Shown here: in pieces, positions 15,825-23,632 of the stretch
Layout: each line of letters begins with the position of its first letter
How positions within the stretch are numbered: the first letter of the stretch is position 1
Source of the DNA: Dehalococcoidia bacterium
GTDB taxonomy: Bacteria > Chloroflexota > Dehalococcoidia > E44-bin15
Reading direction: 5' to 3'
Assembly (NCBI GenBank): GCA_030610655.1
Contig: JAUWRG010000011.1
Coordinates: forward strand, 1-38,703
Length of the DNA stretch: 38,703 nt
The notes under the pieces: generated by a model
Told to the model about the DNA's origin: nothing
The model's database searches: none
Seen by the model: only the letters and a program-made list of their open reading frames with translations
Program-made: the position numbers and the translations under genes

Positions 15825-15962
15825 GTGGATAAGGAGACAAGGCAGGAGCGCCGTGAGAAGCGCAGGCGGAAGAAGCGTGAGCGGATGCCTCAGCATGGGA
15901 AGAGCCTGGCAAAGGTCTATCGGGATGCTATCCTCAAGCGCCTGAGAGGTAAAGCAAAATAA
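15825..15962 (+). CDS. small very basic protein, 45 residues
   Basis: GTG at 15825 (with CAGGGTGA upstream) opens a 45-residue frame rich in Arg and Lys: an ERREKRRRKKRER block, then MPQHGKSLAKVYRDAILKRL and a short basic tail. It could be a nucleic-acid-binding peptide. It lies just after the nuclease gene on the same strand. The amphipathic second half argues for a real gene. No family name is offered. Confidence 0.5.
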   Translation: MDKETRQERREKRRRKKRERMPQHGKSLAKVYRDAILKRLRGKAK

Positions 15963-16022
15963 ACTGTAACGGGCGGGTGCCCACCAGCGAATGATGGCTG
16001 CGAAGCAGGTTGGAAATAGGTT

Positions 16023-16171
16023 GTCATTCTGAGGGAGTGTAGCGACCGAAGAATCTCTCCAAGCAGATAAGCTGAGATTCTTCGCCTGAGCCTGCCCTGA
16101 GTGCCGTGAGATTCTTCCCCTTCACTTCGTTCAGGGTCAGAATGACAGAAAGTGAAGGGGCTCAGAATGAC
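16023..16171. repeat. interspersed palindromic repeat (GTCATTCTGAGG ... TCAGAATGAC)
   Basis: It begins GTCATTCTGAGGGAGTGTAG and ends with TCAGAATGAC at 16137-16146, with a second TCAGAATGAC at 16162-16171. Between them, GAAGAATCT and AGATTCTTC segments pair. Elements of this kind are frequent between genes in environmental Chloroflexota and some other bacteria. It fills most of the gap between 15963 and 16225. A diverged copy lies near 2601-2636. Confidence 0.75.
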
Positions 16172-16225
16172 ACAACATGTGGGAAACATTCTATTTTCGA
16201 GGGAAGGGAGAAGCTCAGCGGAGAG

Positions 16226-18055
16226 CTAGCTTTTTTTCTGCTGACTTTCATCATCCTCTTCCTTGAGAGGGACATCCACCGCCCTTGAAGGGAGATACTC
16301 TCTGAGATCCATCAGCCTGTCGGCGAGATAGCTTTGAATTTCAGCCATGTCCTTCGACAGGGTGATACTGATGCGAGAGCTGTAGCGTCCCATGCTACGA
16401 AACTTCTCATAGCGGGCTTTGACCAGATCGTCGATAGAGGCGCTGCGAACCTGGACCATCTCGCTTATCAGAATCCTCCTGAACTGGCGCGCTGCCTCAT
16501 CGGGGTCAGTATGGGCACCACCCTTAGGCTCAGGCACCAAAACATCCACCACGCCAAGCTCCACACAGTCCTGAGCGGTGAGCCTCAAGGCAGGAGCTAC
16601 CTCCGCTGCCCTACTCTCGTCCCGATAGAGCAGGATGGCTGCCCTCTCCGGAGGCATTATGGAGAAGATAGCATTCTCCAGCATTAGGATGCGGTCGGCA
16701 ACCCCAACGGCCAAGGCACCTTTGCTACCCCCCTCGCCGATAATCACCGAGATCGTCGGGGTCGGCAGGTCGGACATTATGGCTAGACAACGAGCAATAG
16801 CGTTTCCTAGCCCCCTTTCCTCAGCGTCAAGGCCAGGGTATGCGCCAGGGGTATCGATAAAGGTAATGAGGGTGAGCCTGAATTTTGCTGCCAGCAACAT
16901 CGCTCGCTGAGCCTTGCGGAACCCTTCTGGGTGGATTCTACCACGATTCCTCCTCTCGCCATCATGGTTTCGCTCTTGAGCGATTATCACTACCGCCTCA
17001 CCTCCGATGTCCGCTAGGCCACATACCATGGTGCCATCGTCACCATAGTAACGGTCACCGTGGAGCTCAATGAAGCTTGCTGTGATTCTAGTGACATAGT
17101 CAAGAGAGGTAGGACGCTCTTCATGACGAGCCAATTGAACGCTCTGCCAGGCCGACTCTCGGCGAGGCACTATCGGGGGGTAGGGGCCGAATCTCCTCGT
17201 TATAGCTAAGCGGTATTGAGACGAGAGAAGGTCGAGGAGAGTGGCGAGGAGACCTCGCAGCTTGGTACGCTCCACCACACAGTCGATCATTCCGTGCTTC
17301 AGATGGGATTCGGCGGTATGGGCATCAGTGGGAAGCTCCTTGCCCTCGGTCTGCTCCACAACCTTTATCGGAGCGAAGCCAAGGATAGCATGGGGTTCAG
17401 CGATAATGATGTCAGCGAGGTTGGCAAAGCTGGCGTAGACGTCCCCTGTAGTGGGGTTTGTCAGAATGGAGATAAAGGGGAGTCGAGCGACGTGAAGCCG
17501 CCTGGCCGAGGCTGCCGTCTTTGCCATTTGCATCAAAGCAAGTATCCCCTCCTGGACTCTGGCGCCTCCGCTGGAGACCACCGCTACCAGTGGGAGCTTC
17601 TTCTTGAGGGCATGCTCAAAGGCAAGGGCCACCTTTTCCCCAACAACGCAGCCCATGCTCCCCCCTAAGAAGCTGAAATCTAATACCATAATGACGGTAA
17701 GGGTGCCCTCGATCTGGCAGACCCCGGTGACCACAGCTTCGGTGAGCCCGGTCATCTTTTCAGCATCGAGTATGCGTTTCTTGTAGGATGCCTCTCCCTT
17801 GAAGGGCAGGGGGTCAAGTGATACCAGTGAACGGTTGATCTCCTGGAAGCTTCCTTCATCTGCCAGACTGTCGATGCGCTCGTAGGCAGGGAACACGTAG
17901 TGGAATCCACATTCCGGGCACACACGATAGCGCAGATAGAGCTCGGAGGAGGTAAGATCCGTATCGCAGTTGAGACAACGCTCCAGCAGGCTGATGCTAG
18001 GCCTTCTCTCCCTTTTGCGCGGACCAAATATGCGACCGATAATCTCCCTCAGCAA
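16226..18055 (-). CDS. accDA: acetyl-CoA carboxylase carboxyltransferase, fused beta and alpha subunits
   Basis: A 609-residue natural fusion of AccD and AccA, which transfers the carboxyl group from biotin to acetyl-CoA to make malonyl-CoA for fatty-acid synthesis. Residues 1-270 are the beta half: a CLNC...CPEC zinc ribbon near 28-50, then SFLGGSMGCVVGEK and VSSGGARVQEGILALMQMAK. Residues 290-600 are the alpha half: ERNHDGERRNRGRIHPEGFR, FIDTPGAYPGLDAEERG, and GEGGSKGALAVGVADRILML. The start is TTG at 18055 after AAGGAGGGGTAAA. It lies 13 bp after ftsK. The biotin carboxylase and carrier genes are not in the window. Confidence 0.95.
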   Translation of the reverse strand: MLREIIGRIFGPRKRERRPSISLLERCLNCDTDLTSSELYLRYRVCPECGFHYVFPAYERIDSLADEGSFQEINRSLVSLDPLPFKGEASYKKRILDAEKMTGLTEAVVTGVCQIEGTLTVIMVLDFSFLGGSMGCVVGEKVALAFEHALKKKLPLVAVVSSGGARVQEGILALMQMAKTAASARRLHVARLPFISILTNPTTGDVYASFANLADIIIAEPHAILGFAPIKVVEQTEGKELPTDAHTAESHLKHGMIDCVVERTKLRGLLATLLDLLSSQYRLAITRRFGPYPPIVPRRESAWQSVQLARHEERPTSLDYVTRITASFIELHGDRYYGDDGTMVCGLADIGGEAVVIIAQERNHDGERRNRGRIHPEGFRKAQRAMLLAAKFRLTLITFIDTPGAYPGLDAEERGLGNAIARCLAIMSDLPTPTISVIIGEGGSKGALAVGVADRILMLENAIFSIMPPERAAILLYRDESRAAEVAPALRLTAQDCVELGVVDVLVPEPKGGAHTDPDEAARQFRRILISEMVQVRSASIDDLVKARYEKFRSMGRYSSRISITLSKDMAEIQSYLADRLMDLREYLPSRAVDVPLKEEDDESQQKKS

Positions 18056-18068
18056 TTTACCCCTCCTT

Positions 18069-20378
18069 CTATTTCAGCACCTCACGAGACTTCCCTGGCT
18101 CCCCAACAGCGACCACGCCTTGCTCTTCCAGGAGGTCCATGATCCTTGCCGCCCTGGGATAACCGATGCCTAATCGCCGCTGCAGAAAAGAGGTGGAGAT
18201 GCGTCTGTGCTCCTGGGCAAGGCGTTTCGCCTTCTCCAGAAGTGGGTCTTCACCGGTGGTGTCGCCAGCGGTGGTAGTTGCCTTGACGAAGTCCTCCATC
18301 ATCTGGGGGATATGGACCTCCTGAGGGCGGTGGCTAATCCAGAAGCTTACTAGCCTCTCGATGTCAGCCTCAGAGACAAAGCTTCCTTGGAGGCGTTTCG
18401 GTTTGGGAGCGTCCGGGGGTAAAAAGAGCATGTCCCCTCGCCCCAACAGCTTCTCAGCACCGCCAATATCAAGTATGGTGCGCGAGTCCACCTGCGATGC
18501 CACAGCAAAGCTGATGCGAGCGGGGAAATTGGCCTTAATCAAGCCGGTAATGACATCAACAGAGGGGCGCTGGGTGGCCACGACCAGATGTATTCCGGTA
18601 GCTCGGGCAAGCTGGGCTAGGCGGCAGATATTGCGTTCCGCTTCATCAGGTGCAGTGCTCATTAGCTCGGCAAGCTCATCGATGACGAGGATGAGGTAGG
18701 GGAGCGGCTGCGCTACCCTGGGGCTCTTGTTATAGGCTTCGATGTCGCGTGCTCCCATCGCAGCTAGCCTGTCATAGCGATGCTCCATTTCCTTTGTGAG
18801 CCACCTCAACGTGCCCATCGCTTTTTCGCGTTCCACAATCACTGGAGAGACCAGATGGGGCATATTGTTGAAGTCGACCAGTTCCACCCTTTTGAGGTCG
18901 ATCAAAAGGAGTCTCAACTGATCAGGGTTGGCGTGAAGCACAAAGGTACTGATCATCGATTTGATGCAAATGCTCTTGCCACTTCCCGTCTGCCCGGCGA
19001 TGAGCAGGTGGGGCATCTTGGCAAGGTCGGCAACCACAGGCTCACCGGTGACCGTCTTGCCCAAAGCAAGGGGCAGCCTGGCCTTGGCCTTGAGCTTGTG
19101 GAAAGCGGCGCTCTCTATGATGCTCCTCAATGTGACTACAGCAGCTATTGTATTGGGCACCTCGATTCCCACCATGGACTTCCCGGGCACCGGGGCCTCG
19201 ATCTTAATCGAGGGGGCAGCCAAGGTTAAGGCAAGGTCGTTGGCCAGTGATGATATGCGCTCCACCTTGACCCTGGTCTTGGAGACCTCCTCAACCCGCA
19301 TCCTGATATTGCCGTCCTTGTCCTTCTCCTTTATCTCCTTGTATTTGCGGTCCCAGCCGGGCTCAACGCCGTATTGGGTAACGGTCGGTCCTACATTCAC
19401 CTGAACAACCTTAGCCTCAACATTGTAGCTTGCCAGGGCTTCTTCAATGAGCCTCGACCCCCGCTCGGTATCCACCTGAACGGGCTCGGCCTCAGGCGTT
19501 CTATCAAGCATGTTGATGGAGGGCAATGGCCATTTCCCGCTCGCTGTCTCGGCTTCTTCGACCCTTTTCTCAGCTATAGGCAGAGTGGTTGTCGCAATGA
19601 CGGGCACGACTTCGGGCTCAACTACTGTGGTGGCTTGTTCAGGGACTTCATGCTCAACTTTCCGCACCGGTGCGGCGGCAGGCTTTCGGGGTCGCCGAGG
19701 TCGGGGAGTGAGGACTCGGTGCAGAGGATGGCGTCGATAGAAGACAAAAGGCCAGATTGCAGCCTGCCACAGGTATTTGTGCGGTGGATAGCGACGATAT
19801 GCAGTGGATAGAGCGGAGGCAATGGACGAAAGGACGCGCCAACTTCCGCGCGGCGCTACTAGAAAGATGCCTAGAAGAACTATACCGGCAAGTCTCAAGG
19901 CACCGAGGGCATTCGGGGCGCCGATAATTGCCATACCCAGCGTTCCCCCCAAAGCAAAGAAGGCGAGAAGTCCAAAAAGAGCGAGGATAAAGGCAATGGC
20001 ACCCAGCCAGCGGTTCCACCTACGTAGGGCGAGAGCAGAGGCAATATCACCCAGCGACTGGCTCCACCTTCGAAGGAATTCGGGGATTCCCCGTCGCGAC
20101 ACTATCATTCCCAAAAGCACAATCGCCACCGCCACCACAATAAGCCCTGCCCCGAATGTACCAATAAGGGCGCCCCAGGCGGTGCTAAAGGCTGAGACAA
20201 CCGGAGAGCTGAAAGAAAACAGCAGCGCCAGAAAGATAATCAGAAGCAATATCCACCTCACCGGGCGCGAGAAGAAAAAGCCAAAAAAGCGCCTAATAGG
20301 TGAAGTGCCCCCACTTATGGCTGTGCGCGGGGGGGCTCCTTTGGATGTCGTACGAGGCTTTCCTTTAGCCTTTGCCAA
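18069..20378 (-). CDS. ftsK: DNA translocase FtsK/SpoIIIE
   Basis: A 769-residue FtsK. The N-terminal part has several membrane segments (about residues 40-200), then a short proline- and charge-rich linker. The motor includes GIEVPNT, LLIAGQTGSGKS (Walker A), LLLIDLKRVELVDFNNMPHL, and LVIDELAELM (Walker B). The C-terminal gamma winged helix (STSFLQRRLGIGYPRAARIM) reads KOPS-like signals. I choose TTG at 20378 after AGGGGGAGACCA; the longer frame would run into the uracil-DNA glycosylase gene. It pumps DNA through the septum at division. It is in an operon with the glycosylase and accDA. Confidence 0.96.
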   Translation of the reverse strand: MAKAKGKPRTTSKGAPPRTAISGGTSPIRRFFGFFFSRPVRWILLLIIFLALLFSFSSPVVSAFSTAWGALIGTFGAGLIVVAVAIVLLGMIVSRRGIPEFLRRWSQSLGDIASALALRRWNRWLGAIAFILALFGLLAFFALGGTLGMAIIGAPNALGALRLAGIVLLGIFLVAPRGSWRVLSSIASALSTAYRRYPPHKYLWQAAIWPFVFYRRHPLHRVLTPRPRRPRKPAAAPVRKVEHEVPEQATTVVEPEVVPVIATTTLPIAEKRVEEAETASGKWPLPSINMLDRTPEAEPVQVDTERGSRLIEEALASYNVEAKVVQVNVGPTVTQYGVEPGWDRKYKEIKEKDKDGNIRMRVEEVSKTRVKVERISSLANDLALTLAAPSIKIEAPVPGKSMVGIEVPNTIAAVVTLRSIIESAAFHKLKAKARLPLALGKTVTGEPVVADLAKMPHLLIAGQTGSGKSICIKSMISTFVLHANPDQLRLLLIDLKRVELVDFNNMPHLVSPVIVEREKAMGTLRWLTKEMEHRYDRLAAMGARDIEAYNKSPRVAQPLPYLILVIDELAELMSTAPDEAERNICRLAQLARATGIHLVVATQRPSVDVITGLIKANFPARISFAVASQVDSRTILDIGGAEKLLGRGDMLFLPPDAPKPKRLQGSFVSEADIERLVSFWISHRPQEVHIPQMMEDFVKATTTAGDTTGEDPLLEKAKRLAQEHRRISTSFLQRRLGIGYPRAARIMDLLEEQGVVAVGEPGKSREVLK

Positions 20379-20388
20379 TGGTCTCCCC

Positions 20389-20991
20389 CTAGAACATCGA
20401 TAGCTGTTCAGGTTTATGCTCTTCCTTAACCTCCTCAACCTCCTCTGCTTGAGCTAGGAGGTGAGGTATCTTAAGCATATCCTCCTGAATGGTCTGGCGC
20501 AAGCTTTGCTGGTGCAAGGCTGCTGCGGGGTGATACATGGCGAAGTGGATTATTCCATCTTTTTTTTGTGCTGTGCCATGGACCTTACCTATGGCACTGC
20601 CGGGAAAGAACTGAGCCAGGGAGTAACGACCCAGGGCAACTATCATCTTCGGTCGAATCAGCTCTATCTGGCGGTCAAGCCACTTTCGGCAGGCCATCAT
20701 CTCGGACGGCAATGGGTCGCGGTTTGTCGGGGGGCGGCATTTAATAACATTTGCAATATAGACATCATTACGCGTCAGCCCGATGGAGTGGAGCAACTCA
20801 TCAAGGAAATGACCTGCCGGCCCTACAAAAGGTCGCCCCTGCTGATCCTCATGCCAACCCGGTGCCTCGCCTATAAACAGAATATCGGCATCCTCAGAGC
20901 CCTCGCCAGGCACTACCTTAGTGCGATGCTTCGCCAGTTCACAATCGTGACAGAGCGCTATCTCTTTATACAGCTCGCTAAGCGCTGACAC
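20389..20991 (-). CDS. uracil-DNA glycosylase, family 4 (Fe-S type)
   Basis: A 200-residue family 4 uracil-DNA glycosylase, which removes uracil arising from cytosine deamination. The 4Fe-4S ligands are visible as CHDC near residues 14-17, and further Cys at KCRPP and MACRKW. The active-site block GEAPGWHEDQQGRPFVGPAG is near residues 42-61, and the HPAAALHQQSLR motif is near 153. The C-terminal tail EQLSMF may be a clamp-binding peptide (QLSMF resembles a beta-clamp motif; inference). It overlaps the upstream permease stop by 14 bp. Confidence 0.93.
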   Translation of the reverse strand: MSALSELYKEIALCHDCELAKHRTKVVPGEGSEDADILFIGEAPGWHEDQQGRPFVGPAGHFLDELLHSIGLTRNDVYIANVIKCRPPTNRDPLPSEMMACRKWLDRQIELIRPKMIVALGRYSLAQFFPGSAIGKVHGTAQKKDGIIHFAMYHPAAALHQQSLRQTIQEDMLKIPHLLAQAEEVEEVKEEHKPEQLSMF

Positions 20992-21352
20992 TTCGCCTCC
21001 CCGTTAACATCATTACTATGCCGACAATGATCAATAAGGCGCCCCAGACATTGCGTAAAAAAGAAGCGTCTAGCATGTCGGCAAGCATACCCCCAAGAAA
21101 GCTAAAGACAACCGCGGCCGGGATGATCCAGAGCGCTACCCCCAGCCTGACATTGTGCTGCCGGCAATGAGTGATCGCGCCCACTAGTGCCATTAACGTT
21201 ATTACCATGAGGGAAACCCCCTGCGCCGTGTGCTGCCCTACCCCCAACAATAGAACCAACCCCGGAATCAGGATAACTCCTCCCCCAATGCCAAGCATCC
21301 CGGCAAGTATCCCTGCCACCAGCCCTATCCCGATTCCAATAGCGATACTCAT
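20978..21352 (-). CDS. TSUP (TauE/SafE) half-size permease, second unit
   Basis: A 124-residue membrane protein with about four hydrophobic helices. GILAGMLGIGGGVILIPGLVLLLG carries the conserved GIGGG motif near the N-terminus, and MVITLMALVGAITH follows. TSUP permeases are normally one chain of about 250 residues with two such repeats. Here the two repeats are separate genes in tandem. The start is ATG with AAGG. It lies 12 bp downstream of the first unit. Probably an anion or organosulfur exporter formed by both halves (inference). Confidence 0.85.
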   Translation of the reverse strand: MSIAIGIGIGLVAGILAGMLGIGGGVILIPGLVLLLGVGQHTAQGVSLMVITLMALVGAITHCRQHNVRLGVALWIIPAAVVFSFLGGMLADMLDASFLRNVWGALLIIVGIVMMLTGRRSVSA

Positions 21353-21364
21353 CCTTAATCTCTG

Positions 21365-21736
21365 CTAGGTGACAATCATATAAATACCCAAAACCACCAT
21401 GAAGGCGCTGAATATCCACCTGAGCTGCCTTGCTGGCACTCGCGTCATCAGCTTTGCTCCCACAAACACCCCCGCTACTCCCCCTATAGCCAGTGCGGGA
21501 ATCAGTACCCAGTCTATATCCCCTGGAATATATCCGAGGACGGCATAAGTGATCGCGCCGACGACAGTGATAGGGAAGATCACGGTGAGGGAGGTGCCGT
21601 GGGCCTGATGCTGCGCCACTCCCAAGAGTCCGACCATGAGTGGCACCAAAAACACCCCACCACCCACACCGGTAAGCCCAGCTTGCATCCCAGCGATAGC
21701 ACCGATCAGGATGGAGATAGGAACGACCCGCTTCAA
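21365..21736 (-). CDS. TSUP (TauE/SafE) half-size permease, first unit
   Basis: A 123-residue membrane protein homologous to its downstream neighbour: GMQAGLTGVGGGVFLVPLMVG near residue 17 with the GGG motif, TSLTVIFPITVVGAITY near 50, and a closing hydrophobic helix. The start is TTG at 21736 after AGGTGG. It is the first gene of the minus-strand operon leading to udg, ftsK and accDA. Both half genes look complete, so this reads as a true split and not as a decayed gene. Confidence 0.85.
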   Translation of the reverse strand: MKRVVPISILIGAIAGMQAGLTGVGGGVFLVPLMVGLLGVAQHQAHGTSLTVIFPITVVGAITYAVLGYIPGDIDWVLIPALAIGGVAGVFVGAKLMTRVPARQLRWIFSAFMVVLGIYMIVT

Positions 21737-21923
21737 ACACTAACCCACCTTATTCTTGGAAGGATGATAGCATACCACTATAGGTGAGTCAATTTAGGCA
21801 GGTTTGAGGGATTAGGAGAGCTAATATAAAAAGTTATGGAAATTGATAACGCAGGGATAGAAAAAGGCGTATCCTTCCAGTAAGAGAAAATATCCCCTTA
21901 ACGGGAAAAGGGAGGGACATGCC

Positions 21924-22058
21924 TTGGCAACATCATACCAGAGAAAGAGCAGAGAAGAACAGAGGGACGAGGTACAAGATGCTTTGAAGGCATATGTCCG
22001 GGAAGGAGCCAGGAAGATGCTGGCGGCAACATTAGAGGAGGAAGTTAACGCCTTCCTG
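21924..22058 (+). pseudogene. IS256-type transposase, N-terminal fragment
   Basis: The first 45 or so codons resemble the start of mutator/IS256 transposases: DALKAYVREGARKMLAATLE and EEVNAFL. The family likeness then ends abruptly, close to where a minus-strand fragment of another transposase begins. The rest of the plus-strand frame is the antisense of that second fragment. Confidence 0.6.
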
Positions 22059-22275
22059 GCTCATAACCATTGCGCCACCCCTTCTGCCTGCGGGAACCGC
22101 GCCGGTAATGAGCCCTGCCCAGGAACTCTTCCACCTCCTGCTCTAAAGCTACCTGAAGCATGTATCTGGCTCCCAACCTGACGAAGTTATCCAGTGGGTG
22201 ACCTGCTTCCTCCCATCCAGAAAGTACTTCCTCGATCTCTTGCCTCATCCTCCTTGATGGTGGTATTCTCTTCAT
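22045..22275 (-). pseudogene. IS256-type transposase, N-terminal fragment in opposite orientation
   Basis: From an ATG at 22275 (after AAAGGAGG) it reads MKRIPPSRRMRQEIEEVL, VRLGARYMLQVALEQEVEEF and RRQKGWRNGYEP, then stops. This is the N-terminal region of IS256-like transposases, cut just after the GYEP motif. The catalytic DDE part is missing. It meets the plus-strand fragment head to head. Confidence 0.65.
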
Positions 22276-22450
22276 GGCGTAAGTCCTCCTTTCTGGGCCT
22301 CTTGGGCCCTGATTATTTCTTCTGGAGGTATCTTGCGCCATATCTGTTTTTACAGGAAGTCTGAGACATCACCAAATTCAGCATCAAAGGAATTGCCAAT
22401 GTTATGAAACTGTATTATAGTCAATGACCGTAGGACTTAAGAGATAGAGG

Positions 22451-23350
22451 ATGATTCAGGATAACCAGCCCATACGAGTCACTCTGGTCGGATTGTGCAC
22501 CAATCTAGTTCTTCTAGGGTTGAAGCTTGTTGTTGGACTCTTTGTTGGTTCAGCGGCGCTGGTAGCGGATGCGGCCCATTCCCTGTCCGACTTGCTGACC
22601 GATGTGGTTGCTATTGTGGGCATTCGACTCTCAGCGCGGCCGGCTGACGAAAGCCACGCGTACGGACATGGGAGATATGAGACGATTGCTGCCTCTGTGA
22701 TCGGGGTGGCGCTAGTGGCGGCTGGCGTCGCCATTGCATGGGACGCTGGGCTCTCCCTCTATCGACAAGAACACAACATCCCGGGCTATCCTGTGCTGAT
22801 TGTGGCTGCGGTGTCGATCGTCTCCAAGGAGTGGCTGTATCAGATAACGAGAAGAGTGGCACGGAGGGTCAGGAGCGCTGCGCTGAGCGCCAATGCGTGG
22901 CACCATCGCAGCGACGCTCTTTCATCGGTGGCGGTGTTGATTGGCGCAGTTGCTGGAATATTGGGTTGGGGGCATGGCGACCAGATTGCTGCTGTAGCGG
23001 TCGGTGTCATGGTAGCCATAGTGGGTCTGAGTTCAATATGGAAGGTTTTTCTTGAGCTCACTGAGGGTTCGATTTCGGCGGAAGAGCGACAGTCGATAGT
23101 TGAGGTTATCGAGAATGTACCTGGCGTTAGGGGGTGGCATCGTTTGCGCACTCGCCTGGTGGGAAGGGAAGTGTGTATGGACGTGCACGTGCTTGTCGAC
23201 AAGAGTCTTTCCGTAGGTGAGGGTCACGCAGTCTGCACCGCTGTGGAGGAGGCCATCGATCTATCGCTAGACCGCCCCGTCAGCGTTGTGGTTCACTGTG
23301 AACCCGAGGGGGAAACGGGTGAACAAGGTGAGCGGCAAATAGACTTCTAG
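22451..23350 (+). CDS. cation diffusion facilitator family transporter
   Basis: A 299-residue CDF transporter that exports divalent metals (Zn, Fe, Mn or Co) by proton exchange. The first metal-site helix is ALVADAAHSLSDLLTD (Asp40, His43, Asp47). ESHAYGHGRYE follows helix 2, and SANAWHHRSDALSS marks the second site near residue 150. About six membrane segments are followed by a cytoplasmic domain of about 85 residues (VPGVRGWHRLRTRLVG, then VHVLVDKSLSVGEGH). The start is ATG at 22451 after GATAGAGG. It stands alone, facing the arsenical operon. Confidence 0.93.
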   Translation: MIQDNQPIRVTLVGLCTNLVLLGLKLVVGLFVGSAALVADAAHSLSDLLTDVVAIVGIRLSARPADESHAYGHGRYETIAASVIGVALVAAGVAIAWDAGLSLYRQEHNIPGYPVLIVAAVSIVSKEWLYQITRRVARRVRSAALSANAWHHRSDALSSVAVLIGAVAGILGWGHGDQIAAVAVGVMVAIVGLSSIWKVFLELTEGSISAEERQSIVEVIENVPGVRGWHRLRTRLVGREVCMDVHVLVDKSLSVGEGHAVCTAVEEAIDLSLDRPVSVVVHCEPEGETGEQGERQIDF

Positions 23351-23383
23351 GCCGTATAGAGTACAAATGGCTTGACTGATTGT

Positions 23384-23629
23384 CTCCTGCTTAGGGGCAT
23401 TGGTAATGAGGCGGCTAACCTCCGCCTTTATCTGAAGTCGCCCATTCTGGGCGAGTTTCTAATTTACTCCCTAGCCTGGCATGGTTAGGATGGGATACTC
23501 CATTATCTTCTTGATGTTCTTTACCTCTTCGACGCTGGCGTCTATCCCCAACTCCTTCACCACCTCCTTGGTTGTCTGCTTTAGTTGGTTACACTTGGCA
23601 CACCAAGGGCCGAGAATTGTGATTTTCAT
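23384..23629 (-). pseudogene. second thioredoxin-like gene, broken by two in-frame amber codons
   Basis: It starts ATG at 23629 and reads MKITILGPWCAKCNQLKQ, VKELGIDASVEEV, then IMEYPILTMPG, then TAG at 23471-23473. The frame then stays open apart from a second TAG at 23459-23461, and resembles the end of the intact paralogue at 29271-29531 (KAEVSRLITNA against KAEVTRLIVNA). The ambers replace an expected Leu and Glu. The CxxC active site is intact (CAKC). It was the last gene of the arsenical operon, 4 bp after ACR3. Confidence 0.8.
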
Positions 23630-23632
23630 CTT

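Noticed and set aside
19804-20403. 199-codon plus-strand frame within the ftsK region
   Set aside because: It is antisense to the FtsK membrane domain, with a biased composition caused by the opposite strand.
20461-20988. 175-codon plus-strand frame
   Set aside because: It is antisense to the uracil-DNA glycosylase gene and shows no protein family.
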